Shown: positions 36,454-45,064 of the stretch, piece after piece
Position numbering within the stretch: the first letter of the stretch is position 1
How the letters are laid out: every line of letters begins with the position of its first letter
Assembly (NCBI RefSeq): GCF_026341775.1
Contig: NZ_JAPEOB010000001.1
Location: 3,472,001 to 3,536,000 of the forward strand
DNA length: 64,000 nucleotides
Source of the DNA: Streptomyces sp. NBC_00654
GTDB lineage: Bacteria > Actinomycetota > Actinomycetes > Streptomycetales > Streptomycetaceae
Reading direction: 5' to 3'
Notes under the pieces: model-generated
The model's input: only the letters and a program-made list of their open reading frames with translations
Database searches by the model: none
Told to the model about the DNA's origin: nothing
Position numbers and translations under genes: made by a program

Positions 36454-37689
36454 GTGAACCGACGCCATACCCGCACCGAACCCGAACCCGACCCCGGATC
36501 CGGCACCGCTCCGGTACGTACCCGGGGGCTGACGGCCCTGCTCGCCTGCACCAGCGCCGTCACCGCGGCGAACGTCTATGTGAACCAGCCGCTGCTGGCC
36601 GACGCGGCGGATTCCCTGGGAGTGCCGGCCGATGTCCTCGGCTCCGTACCGACGGCCACCCAGCTCGGCTACGCGGCGGGCATCCTGCTGCTCGTGCCCG
36701 CCGGGGACAGCCATGACCGGCGGCGGCTGATCCTCGGCCTCGGCACGGCCTCCGTGCTCGCGCTCGCCGCCTGCGCCGCGTCGCCCACGGTGTGGTGCCT
36801 GGTCGTGTCGAGCTTCCTCCTGGGACTGCTGTCCCCGGTTCCGCAGCTCGTCACGCCCTTCGCCGTGGCGCTGGCCGGCCGGCAGGGCGGGGCGGGAGCG
36901 GGCCGGGGAACGCTGGTGGGTACGGTGCAGGCGGGGCTGCTGGTCGGAGTCCTGGCCGCACGCGCGTACTCGGGGGCGCTGGCCGAACTGTTCGGCTGGC
37001 GTGCCGTGTACGGCTGCTCCGCCGCGCTGACGCTGCTCCTGATGGCCGTGCTCCGGCGCGCCCTGCCCCGGGTTCCCCCGGCCGCCGGGACACCTGCCTA
37101 CCGCGCCACGCTGGCCTCGCTGCCGAAGCTCTTCGCGGCCGGCCGGCTCGTCCGGAGCATCACGCTCTCCGGTGCGCTGGTCGGGATCTCGTTCGGCGCG
37201 TTCTGGACGGCGCTCACGTTCCTCCTGGAGCGCGCCTACGGCTTCGGCCCCACCGGAATCGGACTGTTCGGCCTGGTCGCCGCGGCCAGCGCGCTCGGCT
37301 CGCCGTACGCGGGACGGCTCGCCGACCGCCTCGGGCACCGGCTCTCCCTCGGACTCCTCATCGGGCTGGTCGTCGCGGGGTGGCTGCTGCTCGCGCCCGG
37401 CGGCGACGGGCTGCTCTGGCTGATCGCGGGGGTGGTCGTTCTCGACGTGGGCGTCTGGGGCAGCCAGGCCGTCTGCCAGACGGCCCTGTTCACCCGCGAC
37501 CCCGCCGTGCACAGCCGGCTCAACACGCTCTACTTCACCCTGCGTTTCCTGGGTATCGCGGTCGGGTCGCTGCTGGGCACCCTGGCCTGGGCGGGCGGCG
37601 GCTGGGCCGGGGTGGTGGCACTCGGTACGGGGGCGGCAGTGTGCGGCCTGCTGGTCGCGGTGGTGCCCTCCCGGGCGGCCGGGGAGTGA
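36454..37689 (+). CDS. MFS transporter (exporter type)
   Basis: 411 residues from the GTG, preferred because a TAACGT-like -10 lies just upstream and the transcript may be leaderless; an ATG at 36421 would add 11 residues but leave only 40 bp for two promoters. Twelve hydrophobic segments are visible. The first contains VTAANVYVNQPLLADAA, typical of this MFS subgroup; the loop after helix 2 is GDSHDRRRLILG, and the central loop after helix 8 is AGRLADRLGHR. Substrate is unknown; the linked AraC regulator suggests induced efflux of a small toxic compound or metabolite. Confidence 0.92.
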   Translation: MNRRHTRTEPEPDPGSGTAPVRTRGLTALLACTSAVTAANVYVNQPLLADAADSLGVPADVLGSVPTATQLGYAAGILLLVPAGDSHDRRRLILGLGTASVLALAACAASPTVWCLVVSSFLLGLLSPVPQLVTPFAVALAGRQGGAGAGRGTLVGTVQAGLLVGVLAARAYSGALAELFGWRAVYGCSAALTLLLMAVLRRALPRVPPAAGTPAYRATLASLPKLFAAGRLVRSITLSGALVGISFGAFWTALTFLLERAYGFGPTGIGLFGLVAAASALGSPYAGRLADRLGHRLSLGLLIGLVVAGWLLLAPGGDGLLWLIAGVVVLDVGVWGSQAVCQTALFTRDPAVHSRLNTLYFTLRFLGIAVGSLLGTLAWAGGGWAGVVALGTGAAVCGLLVAVVPSRAAGE

Positions 37690-37753
37690 AGGCCGGCACC
37701 CGGCCGGACGCCGCCGGGCAGCCGGGCCGCAGGGCCGGACGGTAGCCGACGGG

Positions 37754-37768
37754 TTAGGTCCGACCACA
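37754..37768. promoter_or_regulatory. FadR/LldR-type operator before the regulator gene
   Basis: TTAGGTCCGACCACA contains GGTCCGACC, sharing its core with the perfect operator at 38680-38696. It lies about 60 bp upstream of the regulator start, next to a possible -10 (CATAGTCT), consistent with autoregulation. Confidence 0.6.
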
Positions 37769-37825
37769 TGGCATGCGTGACATAGTCTGAGAATTCGACC
37801 GTCCGTGAGGTGCAGGGAGTGGTGG

Positions 37826-38557
37826 ATGCCCGTCGAGTGGCAGCCGGTGCGGCAGACCCGTACGCATGAGCTCGTGCTCCAGAGCATCGAGGACCGGGTG
37901 TCCTCCGGTGAGCTGAGAGCGGGCGACCGGCTGCCGCCCGAACGGGAGCTGGCCCCCGTGCTCGGGGTGAGCAGGTCCGCGCTGCGCGAGGCGCTCCGGG
38001 TGCTGGAGACCATCGGCGTACTGGTGGCCCAGCCCGGACGGGGCCCGGACTCCGGCGCCCGGATCGTCCGCAACCCGGACGACGCGCTCGGCCGGCTGCT
38101 GCGCCTGCACTTCGCGCTCGGCAGCTACAGCCTGCACGACGTCCTGGAGGCGCGGGTCGTCCTGGAGCGGTCCAGCTTCGAGGCGGCGGCGGGATACGCC
38201 GGAGCCGAGGACCTCGACGAGGCGGAGGGGCTTCTGCGGCGGATGGGCGAACCGGACGTCACCGTCGGCGAGTTCAACGACCTGGACACCCGCTTCCATG
38301 TGCTGATCGCCCGGAGCTCCGGCAACGCGCTCACCTCCACGCTCACCTCCGCCGTACGCGAGTCGGTGCGTCCGCTGATCCTGCGGGCGCTGGAGGCGGC
38401 GGCCGACTGGCCCGCCACGGCCCGCGCGCTCAACGCCCAGCACACGGAGCTGCTGCGCCTGGTGCGCGAGGGGCGCGGCGCCGAGGCCGCGGACCTGGTG
38501 GAGGAGCACATCCGGGGGCTGCACGGCACGCTCGTCGACGAGAACGCCGGGAGCTGA
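37826..38557 (+). CDS. GntR-family (FadR/LldR subfamily) regulator of lutABC
   Basis: 243 residues. A winged HTH at about 10-75 (HELVLQSIEDRVSSGELRAGDRLPPEREL, LGVSRSALREALRVLETIGVLV) is followed by an all-helical FCD ligand domain (VLEARVVLERSSFEAAAG, FNDLDTRFHVLIARSSGN, HTELLRLVREGRGAEAADLVEEHI) with the Asp and His residues used to hold a metal and small acid. GGGAGTGG precedes the ATG. It is followed by a terminator and then the lutABC operon on the same strand. TGGTCCGACCA-type operators occur before both, so it is very probably the L-lactate-responsive repressor. Confidence 0.92.
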   Translation: MPVEWQPVRQTRTHELVLQSIEDRVSSGELRAGDRLPPERELAPVLGVSRSALREALRVLETIGVLVAQPGRGPDSGARIVRNPDDALGRLLRLHFALGSYSLHDVLEARVVLERSSFEAAAGYAGAEDLDEAEGLLRRMGEPDVTVGEFNDLDTRFHVLIARSSGNALTSTLTSAVRESVRPLILRALEAAADWPATARALNAQHTELLRLVREGRGAEAADLVEEHIRGLHGTLVDENAGS

Positions 38558-38568
38558 GGGTCCGGCAC

Positions 38569-38607
38569 GGCCTGCCGACAGGGCCTGCCGACAGGGCCTG
38601 CCGGCAG
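38569..38607. repeat. Three tandem 13-bp units
   Basis: GGCCTGCCGACAG is repeated twice exactly and a third time with one change (GGCCTGCCGGCAG), directly after the regulator stop and before its terminator. No function is evident; slippage is likely. Confidence 0.75.
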
Positions 38608-38614
38608 GGCCAAG

Positions 38615-38644
38615 GGGACGGTGCGCGACGCACCGTCCCTTTTT
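38615..38644 (+). terminator. Intrinsic terminator after the regulator gene
   Basis: GGGACGGTGCG (38615-38625) and CGCACCGTCCC (38629-38639) form an 11-bp stem with a CGA loop followed by TTTTT, a textbook intrinsic terminator. It separates the regulator from the lutABC transcript. Confidence 0.92.
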
Positions 38645-38679
38645 CGTGCCTTCACCGTTCCGTATGTGGACCGAGGCTA

Positions 38680-38696
38680 GTATGGTCCGACCATAC
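38680..38696. promoter_or_regulatory. Operator overlapping the lutABC promoter
   Basis: GTATGGTCCGACCATAC is a perfect 8+1+8 palindrome containing TGGTCCGACCA, which fits the TGGTN(3)ACCA operators of the FadR/LldR group. A -10-like TAGTAT (38678-38683) overlaps its left arm, so bound repressor would block RNA polymerase. It ends 19 bases before the lutA start. Confidence 0.85.
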
Positions 38697-38715
38697 AAAC
38701 GACCGAGGAGGCCTC

Positions 38716-39483
38716 ATGCGCATCGGACTCTTCGCCACCTGTCTGGGAGACACGCTCTTCCCCGAGGCGGTGAAATCCACCGCGGTCCTGCTCGCCCGCC
38801 TGGGACACGAAGTGGTGTTCCCGCCGGAGCAGACCTGCTGCGGCCAGATGCACGTCAACACCGGCTACCAACGTGAACCCGTCCCGCTGGTACGCAACTT
38901 CGCCGACCAGTTCGGCGACGCCTCCATCGAGGCGGTCGTGATGCCGTCCGGCTCCTGCGCGGGCTCGGTCCGCCATCAGCACAGGATCATCGCCGAACGG
39001 TACGGCGACACCGCGCTGCGTGCCTCGGTCGCCACCGTCAGCGCGAAGACGTACGAGCTCTCGGAATTCCTGGTCGACGTCCTCGACGCCACCGACGTCG
39101 GCGCGTACTTCCCGCACCGCGTCACCTACCACCCCACCTGCCACTCCCTGCGGATGCTCCGGGTCGGTGACAAGCCGCTCAGGCTGCTGCGTGCCGTCGA
39201 CTCCATCGACCTCGTCGAGCTTCCCGAAGCCGAAGTCTGCTGCGGCTTCGGCGGCACCTTCGCCGTGAAGAACGCCGAGACGTCCACCGCGATGCTCCAG
39301 GACAAGATGACCCACGTCGTGGCCACCGGGGCCGCCGTGTGCACCGCCGGGGACTCCTCCTGCCTGATGCACATCGGCGGGGGACTCTCCCGGATCAAGG
39401 CGGGCACGCGCACCCTGCACCTCGCCCAGATCCTCGCCGCCACCCGCACCTCGCCGCACGCCCTGCTGGAGGCCGCCGTATGA
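38716..39483 (+). CDS. lutA: L-lactate utilisation protein A, Fe-S/CCG-domain subunit
   Basis: 255 residues. Two cysteine-rich CCG domains are present: PPEQTCCGQMHVNTGY (about 38-53) with PSGSCAGSVRHQH, and CCGFGGTFAVKN (about 176-187) with YHPTCHSLR and DSSCLMHIGGG. This is the LutA/YkgE pattern seen in heterodisulfide-reductase-like Fe-S subunits. With LutB and LutC it oxidises L-lactate to pyruvate through an iron-sulfur complex. GAGGAGG is five bases before the ATG. Its stop overlaps the lutB start (ATGA). Confidence 0.94.
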   Translation: MRIGLFATCLGDTLFPEAVKSTAVLLARLGHEVVFPPEQTCCGQMHVNTGYQREPVPLVRNFADQFGDASIEAVVMPSGSCAGSVRHQHRIIAERYGDTALRASVATVSAKTYELSEFLVDVLDATDVGAYFPHRVTYHPTCHSLRMLRVGDKPLRLLRAVDSIDLVELPEAEVCCGFGGTFAVKNAETSTAMLQDKMTHVVATGAAVCTAGDSSCLMHIGGGLSRIKAGTRTLHLAQILAATRTSPHALLEAAV

Positions 39484-41015
39484 GCACATTCCTCGGCATG
39501 CCCGCCGCACCGCCCCGCTCCCCGTACGGGACGGGCCATCTGCGCGGCGAGCAGACGTTCCCCCAGGCCGCCCACGACGAACTGCGCAACGGCCAGCTGC
39601 GCCGCAATCTCGGCCGGGCCACCCGCACCATCCGCGCCAAACGCCTTCACGTCACCGGCGAACTCCCCGACTGGGAGGAGTTGCGCGACGCCGGATCGGC
39701 CATCAAGACCGACACCATGAACCGGCTCCCCGAACTCCTGGAGCAGCTGGAGCGCAAGGTCACCGAGCACGGCGGCACCGTCCACTGGGCCCGTGACGGA
39801 GCCGAGGCCAACGAGATCGTCACCCGGCTGGTGAAGGCGACGGGCAGCGACGACGTCATCAAGGTCAAGTCGATGGCCACCCAGGAGACCGGCCTCAACG
39901 AGCACCTGGAAGCCGCCGGGATCACCCCGTACGAGACCGATCTGGCCGAACTCATCGTGCAGCTCGCCCACGACAGGCCCTCGCACATCCTGGTGCCCGC
40001 GATCCACCGCAACCGCGACGAGATCAGGCAGATCTTCCTCAAGGAGATCCCCGGCGTCGACCCGGCGCTCGACAATGTGCCCGCCCACCTGGCCGCGGCC
40101 ACCCGTGCCTATCTGCGCGAGAAGTTCATGACGACGAAGGTCGCCGTCTCGGGCGCCAACTTCGGGATCGCCGAGACCGGCACCCTGTCCGTCGTCGAGT
40201 CCGAGGGCAACGGCCGGATGTGCCTGACCCTGCCCGACACCCTCATCACCCTCATGGGCATCGAGAAGGTGCTGCCGCGCTACGCGGACCTGGAGGTCTT
40301 CCTTCAACTGCTGCCGCGCTCCTCCACGGGCGAACGGATGAACCCGTACACCTCGATGTGGACCGGGGTGACGCCCGGCGACGGGCCGCAGGACTTCCAC
40401 CTGATCCTGCTCGACAACGGACGGACCGCGGCCCTCGCCGACACGATCGGACGCGCGGCCCTCAACTGCATCCGCTGCTCCGCCTGTCTCAACGTGTGCC
40501 CGGTGTACGAACGGGCCGGCGGACACGCCTACGGATCGACCTACCCCGGCCCGATCGGCGCGGTGCTCACCCCGCAGCTCGCCGGGATGCACGCAGCCAA
40601 GGACGACCCCAACAGCTCGCTGCCGTACGCCTCCAGCCTCTGCGGTGCCTGCTTCGACGCCTGCCCGGTCAAGATCGACATCCCCTCGCTGCTGGTCGAG
40701 CTGCGCCACCAGAACACCGAGCAGTCCGGTACGACGGCGGAGAAGCTGGCCATGAAGGCCGCCGCGGCCGTGATGAGCAGGCCGAAACTCTTCACCGCCG
40801 CACAGAAGGCGTCCGGCCTCGGCCGGGCCGTCGCCGGGCGGGACGGCACGATCACGCATCTGCCCGCACCGCTCAACGGCTGGAGCGACAGCCGCGACAC
40901 CGCCGCCCCGCCACGCCGGACCTTCCGCTCCTGGCTGGCATCGGCGGAGGGCGCCGCCACGATGCGCGCCGCCGCCGCCGAACACGACAGCAGCCGCCAG
41001 GAGGACGAGAAGTGA
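39480..41015 (+). CDS. lutB: L-lactate utilisation protein B, Fe-S subunit
   Basis: 511 residues. An LUD domain (about 65-300: VHWARDGAEANEIV, VKVKSMATQETGLNEHLE in part, VSGANFGIAETGTLSVVESEGNGR) precedes a double 4Fe-4S ferredoxin module (CIRCSACLNVCPVY and CGACFDACPV). A C-terminal LutB_C region follows. It is the electron-transfer core of the LutABC lactate oxidase. Start and stop both overlap the adjacent genes by four bases, giving one tightly coupled operon. Confidence 0.95.
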   Translation: MSTFLGMPAAPPRSPYGTGHLRGEQTFPQAAHDELRNGQLRRNLGRATRTIRAKRLHVTGELPDWEELRDAGSAIKTDTMNRLPELLEQLERKVTEHGGTVHWARDGAEANEIVTRLVKATGSDDVIKVKSMATQETGLNEHLEAAGITPYETDLAELIVQLAHDRPSHILVPAIHRNRDEIRQIFLKEIPGVDPALDNVPAHLAAATRAYLREKFMTTKVAVSGANFGIAETGTLSVVESEGNGRMCLTLPDTLITLMGIEKVLPRYADLEVFLQLLPRSSTGERMNPYTSMWTGVTPGDGPQDFHLILLDNGRTAALADTIGRAALNCIRCSACLNVCPVYERAGGHAYGSTYPGPIGAVLTPQLAGMHAAKDDPNSSLPYASSLCGACFDACPVKIDIPSLLVELRHQNTEQSGTTAEKLAMKAAAAVMSRPKLFTAAQKASGLGRAVAGRDGTITHLPAPLNGWSDSRDTAAPPRRTFRSWLASAEGAATMRAAAAEHDSSRQEDEK

Positions 41016-41644
41016 CCACCGCACGTGACGCCGTGCTCGGCCGGGTCAGGGACGCCCTGGCCCTCGCCCCCGCCACCGCGACCGTGATCCCGCGCGACTA
41101 CCGCACCGGCCGAACCCTGCCCGACGACGTACGGCTGGCCCTGTTCACCGACCGGCTCGTCGACTACAAGGCCCGCGTCCACCCCTGCACGGCGGACCGT
41201 ACCGCCGACGTGCTCGCCGAGGTCCTGCGGGAGCACGGCGCCCACCGGATCGGCGTGCCCGCCGGGCTCGACGCGCGGTGGCTCACCGCGTTCGACGGCG
41301 AGGTCCAGGAGGACTCCGCGGACATTCCCGCGCCGAGCCTCGACACCCTGGACGGGGTGGTGACCGCGTCCGCCGTCGGCTGCGCGGAGACCGGCACGAT
41401 CTTTCTGGACGGTTCGCCCGACCAGGGGCGCAGGGCCCTGTCCCTCGTCCCCGATCTGCACGTCTGCGTCGTCGACCTGTCCTCGGTCGAGGCCGGTGTG
41501 CCGGAGGCGGTGGCCAGGCTGGTGCCCGAGCGGCCGACGACCCTGATCAGCGGGCCCTCGGCCACCTCGGACATCGAACTGGAGCGGGTGGAGGGTGTCC
41601 ACGGCCCGCGCACCCTCGTCGTGGTGATCCGCACGGACGCGTAG
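41012..41644 (+). CDS. lutC: L-lactate utilisation protein C
   Basis: 210 residues, a stand-alone LUD domain of the LutC/YkgG type: VLAEVLREHGAHRIGVPAGL, VVTASAVGCAETGTIFLDGS, RRALSLVPDLHVCVV and a C-terminal SATSDIELERVEGVHGPRTL. Starts at a GTG overlapping the lutB stop (GTGA) with AGGAGG nearby in the end of lutB. No terminator hairpin was identified in the 31 bp before the convergent DUF2264 gene. Confidence 0.94.
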   Translation: MTTARDAVLGRVRDALALAPATATVIPRDYRTGRTLPDDVRLALFTDRLVDYKARVHPCTADRTADVLAEVLREHGAHRIGVPAGLDARWLTAFDGEVQEDSADIPAPSLDTLDGVVTASAVGCAETGTIFLDGSPDQGRRALSLVPDLHVCVVDLSSVEAGVPEAVARLVPERPTTLISGPSATSDIELERVEGVHGPRTLVVVIRTDA

Positions 41645-41675
41645 GACCGGCCGGTACCGGAGCCCGGGACCGCCC

Positions 41676-43568
41676 TCAGAGCTGATCCACCGTCACTCCC
41701 GCGGGGCCGAAGACGATCCGCGTCCTCGCCCCGTCCCGCGCCCACACGGCCTCCACCGTGTCACCGTTCGCGGCCCGGACGTCCGCCACCGCGGCGAGTC
41801 CGCCGGCGTCCGGCTCCGCGGTGAGCGAGGCGAGCGCCACCAGCAGCGCCGTTCCCCGCGCGTCGGCGGAGAGCCGGGGCAGCACGGCCCAGCGGGTGAA
41901 CGCCGTGCCCTGGGGGGCCCGCACCTCCTCCCGCTCCTGCCAGCCGTGCAGCCCGTGCAACTGGGACCGCACCCCGTCCCCGGGACCCGTCGCCCAGCCG
42001 GTCTGCTCGATCCGGGCCCCGTCCGGAGCCCCCAGCACCCGGTGCACCCGCAGTTCGTAGCGGCCCCGCACGACGGTGACGCTCTCCACCCGCAGTCCCG
42101 GCACCGTGGGCGGGCCCGACGGGAAGACCGGACGGTGCCAGGACGCGGCCCAGCCCCAGCCCTCGCCGTGCCCCGCACCCAGCGGGTGGACGCGCACCCG
42201 CGCGCTGCGCGCCCCGCCGACCCGCACCGACAGATGGTTGTCCGCGGTGTTCGCGGCGGAGGTCGGGCCGGTCACCGTGGAGTAGGCCTGCCGGGCGTAG
42301 AGCGGGTCCTGACCGGCCGCCGGCTCGCCCTCGTGCGGCCGGACGTGGTCGCTGCCGTGATTGTGCAGCCGGACGATCCCGTCCACCCGCGTCGACTGCA
42401 CGAGCAGACCGGGAGCCGGAACGGAGAGTACCCGGTCGGGCCCCTCGCTCGGCGCGGGCTCCTCGGTCGCCGTCCACAGCGGATGCTCCGCGGGGGCGAG
42501 CAGCGCGACGAACGCCTTGGACGCCCAGTACGGCGACGAGGGGCCGGAGTAGGTCTGGAGCGTGGCCTCGTGCGGGCCGTGCCAGCCGAGGGAGAGCAGC
42601 CCGTCGTCCCCGGTCGCGCCCCGCTCCAGGAAGTAGCGCAGCGATCCGCTGACCAGCCGCCTGGACACCCCGGGGGAGAGCGGGGTGTGCCCGCTCACCG
42701 CACCGATCCCGGCCGCGGCGCCCGCAGCGAAGCGGTACGAGAGGGAGCGCCCGAAGTACAGGGGCGCGCCGTCGGCCCCGAACATCGCCGCATGGCTCTC
42801 CAGATGCTCGCGCAGCCGCGCCCCGTAGCGCTCGCCCAGCTCCGTGTCCCCCGACAGATGGGCGTCGAGCACCGGATAGAGGTGCAGGGCCCAGCCGTTG
42901 TAGTGGTCGAAGGCACGCCCGTCCCCGTCCGCGTACCAGCCCCCGCCCCGGTACCAGCCCTCCAGCAGCTCCAGCGCCCGCTCCCTGGCCCGCGCGGTCT
43001 CGGCGTCGCCGCGGCCCACCGACTCCAGGAACCCGGCGACGGAGTAGGGGAACAGGTACCAGTTGTTCGGCGCGGGAGTGTGCCGCAGCGCTCCCCGGAG
43101 CCACTCCTCGGCCCGGTCCCGCACCCCGTCGTCGAGCAGGTCCCAGAGCCAGGGCCGGGTCAGCCGGAGGCCGATGGCGACGGACGCGGACTCCACCATG
43201 GGCTGCCCCTGCACCTGGTGGTCCAGGATCAGCGGCCAGGACTCGGTGTCCTCCCGCCCGGGGGTACGCGTACCGGCGCCCAGCCCGTCCGCGTACCGCT
43301 CCAGCCAGCCGTGCGGGTCCTTGCCCTCCGCGCCCGCCACGCGGAACGCGGCGGCCAGGAACGTACGGGCGTACCCCTCCAGCCCGTCGGACCGGACCCC
43401 GGAGGCCGAGGGCCTGCCCGGGAGGTCGAGCAGGGCCCGGCCGGGTGTGGCCCACCGCCAGGCGGCGTGCAGCAGCCCGTCGGCCGCGGCCTCCCAGTGC
43501 GCCCGGGTGTAACCGGTGTAAGGGCTGCGGGCACGGTCTTCGGCGGGGAGTTCGAAGGAGAGGGTCAT
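41676..43568 (-). CDS. DUF2264 domain protein
   Basis: 630 residues, no signal peptide. The N-terminal part (about 10-370) is alpha-helical with YTRAHWEAAADGLLHAAWRWATP, DHQVQGQPMVESASVAIGLRLTRPWLW, NNWYLFPYSVAGFLESVG and FDHYNGWALHLYPVL, the DUF2264 core, similar in style to (alpha/alpha)6 polysaccharide-acting enzymes. The C-terminal part is beta-rich. The family often sits beside carbohydrate uptake and degradation genes, suggesting an unsaturated-glycan or sugar-acid hydrolase role, unproven. Its ATG overlaps the stop of the 2-hydroxyacid dehydrogenase gene, so the pair is co-translated. Confidence 0.9.
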   Translation of the reverse strand: MTLSFELPAEDRARSPYTGYTRAHWEAAADGLLHAAWRWATPGRALLDLPGRPSASGVRSDGLEGYARTFLAAAFRVAGAEGKDPHGWLERYADGLGAGTRTPGREDTESWPLILDHQVQGQPMVESASVAIGLRLTRPWLWDLLDDGVRDRAEEWLRGALRHTPAPNNWYLFPYSVAGFLESVGRGDAETARARERALELLEGWYRGGGWYADGDGRAFDHYNGWALHLYPVLDAHLSGDTELGERYGARLREHLESHAAMFGADGAPLYFGRSLSYRFAAGAAAGIGAVSGHTPLSPGVSRRLVSGSLRYFLERGATGDDGLLSLGWHGPHEATLQTYSGPSSPYWASKAFVALLAPAEHPLWTATEEPAPSEGPDRVLSVPAPGLLVQSTRVDGIVRLHNHGSDHVRPHEGEPAAGQDPLYARQAYSTVTGPTSAANTADNHLSVRVGGARSARVRVHPLGAGHGEGWGWAASWHRPVFPSGPPTVPGLRVESVTVVRGRYELRVHRVLGAPDGARIEQTGWATGPGDGVRSQLHGLHGWQEREEVRAPQGTAFTRWAVLPRLSADARGTALLVALASLTAEPDAGGLAAVADVRAANGDTVEAVWARDGARTRIVFGPAGVTVDQL

Positions 43569-44608
43569 GCGAGGAATGCCAGCCTTTCGGGTCGTACGGG
43601 ATGGGCGAAGCCGTCGCCCGCGGCCCAGCGCCCTGCCTCGCCGACCGCCAGTTCGGCCAGCCGGCGCCACTCGTTGCCCTGGGACCCGGCGAGATGAGGG
43701 GTGATCAGTGCGTTCTCGCAGTCCCACAGCGGGTGTGCGGCCGGCAGTTCGTCGGGCTCGGTGACATCGAGCACCGCCCGGATCCGGTCCTGCCGGAGCA
43801 TGTCGGTCAGCGCGTCCTGGTCGACGACAGCGCCCCGCGAGGTGTTGATCAGGACGGCGTCCGGCCGCATGGAGGTGAGGAGTTCACGGCTGACGAGACC
43901 ACGGGTGGCGGTCAGCAGTGGTGTGTGGACGCTCACCGTGTCGCTCAGCGCGAAGAGTTCGCCGATCCCCACCTGCCGGACACCGAGCGCCCCGGCGTCC
44001 GCCGTGGAGACGTACGGGTCGTACAGCAGGACCCGCAGGCCGTACGGGCGCAGCAGCTCGATCACCCGCCGGCCGATCATCGAAGCGGACAGGATGCCCA
44101 CCGTGCGGCCGTAGTTGCCCACGTGCGGAGGAGTCCTCAGGGGGTTCTCGCGGCGGCGTACGGTCCGGTAGTCGCGTGCCCGTTCGAGGGCCCGCTTGCC
44201 GGACAGCAGGATCATCGCGACGGTGTACTCGGCGACCGGCAGGGCGTTGGCCGCGGCGGCGGACGAGACGTCGATGCCACGCTCCCAGCAGGCCTCGGTG
44301 ACATGGCCGCGTACGGAGCCCGCGGTGTGGACGACGGCCCGCAGCGCGGGGGCCGCGGCCAGGACGTCCGCGTCCAGCGGCGGGCAGCCCCAGCCGGTGA
44401 CCAGCAGTTCGACATCGGCGAGAGCGGCGCGGGCCCGATCGGTGGTGAAGTCGTCGAGCACGGGCGGCGGGGTGAGCGCGCACACCTCACCCAGCGCGGC
44501 CAGGGACTCCGGCGGGAACACGGCGGCTGCCGCGTCCCTCCCCATGGCGAGGGCGGCGCGCGGACGGCGGCCCGGCGCGGGCGCGGCGGGACCGGTGGTG
44601 GGGGTCAT
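43565..44608 (-). CDS. D-2-hydroxyacid dehydrogenase family protein
   Basis: 347 residues; AGGAGA is six bases before the ATG. The NAD-binding motif is GRTVGILSASMIGRRVIELL, in which the usual GxGxxG is replaced by a serine/alanine form. The active-site residues are present: Arg in NTSRGAVVDQDAL, Glu in VTEPDELP, and His in TPHLAGSQGNEW. It should reduce a 2-keto acid or oxidise a D-2-hydroxy acid with NAD(P). It is coupled to the DUF2264 gene, an association that recurs in actinobacterial sugar-degradation loci, so the substrate may be a sugar acid. The region upstream contains what looks like the relic of a DeoR regulator. Confidence 0.9.
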   Translation of the reverse strand: MTPTTGPAAPAPGRRPRAALAMGRDAAAAVFPPESLAALGEVCALTPPPVLDDFTTDRARAALADVELLVTGWGCPPLDADVLAAAPALRAVVHTAGSVRGHVTEACWERGIDVSSAAAANALPVAEYTVAMILLSGKRALERARDYRTVRRRENPLRTPPHVGNYGRTVGILSASMIGRRVIELLRPYGLRVLLYDPYVSTADAGALGVRQVGIGELFALSDTVSVHTPLLTATRGLVSRELLTSMRPDAVLINTSRGAVVDQDALTDMLRQDRIRAVLDVTEPDELPAAHPLWDCENALITPHLAGSQGNEWRRLAELAVGEAGRWAAGDGFAHPVRPERLAFLA

Positions 44609-45064
44609 CTCTCTCCTGTCCGGTTGCTTGACGGCGCCCGCCGCGAGCCCCGGGCGCCTGAGGCGCTGGAGCGGAGCGGACGCGAGGATCAGCGGCACCA
44701 CCGCGAGCAGCGGACAACGGGAATCCTGATCGACTGATCGGTCATGGTCAAGAGATCGCTCAGAAGAAAGTTGAAACGGTCAAACGATCATTTCCGGGCC
44801 GGTCCGAGACCTCCAGTTCGGCGGCGAGCACACCCACCATGACGGTGCCCCGTGACCGCGCCACGCGGCCGGTGTTCGCCGCCGTCCCGGTTCCACCGGC
44901 TCCCGCATGCCGCCGGCCCCTCGCCATGTCGCCGAGCGGTGTTCGTCCGAACGCCTCGCATGAGCGCTCGGGGCGCAGCATGGGCAGAAACCCGCCCCGA
45001 CCGTCCGCCGGAAAAGGGGATGACCGGACGCCGAAAACCGGGTGTGTCTACCATCTGATCCGGC
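44609..45064. other. Intergenic region with a possible DeoR-type HTH remnant
   Basis: 456 bp between divergent genes. On the minus strand at 44760-44863 a short frame reads VARSRGTVMVGVLAAELEVSD, very like the first helix-turn-helix of DeoR-family sugar regulators, then diverges and stops (TVSTFF). No continuation was found. The rest shows a GATC-rich patch (44727-44760) near the dehydrogenase promoter and a TACCAT-like -10 at about 45048 before the exporter. Confidence 0.35.
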
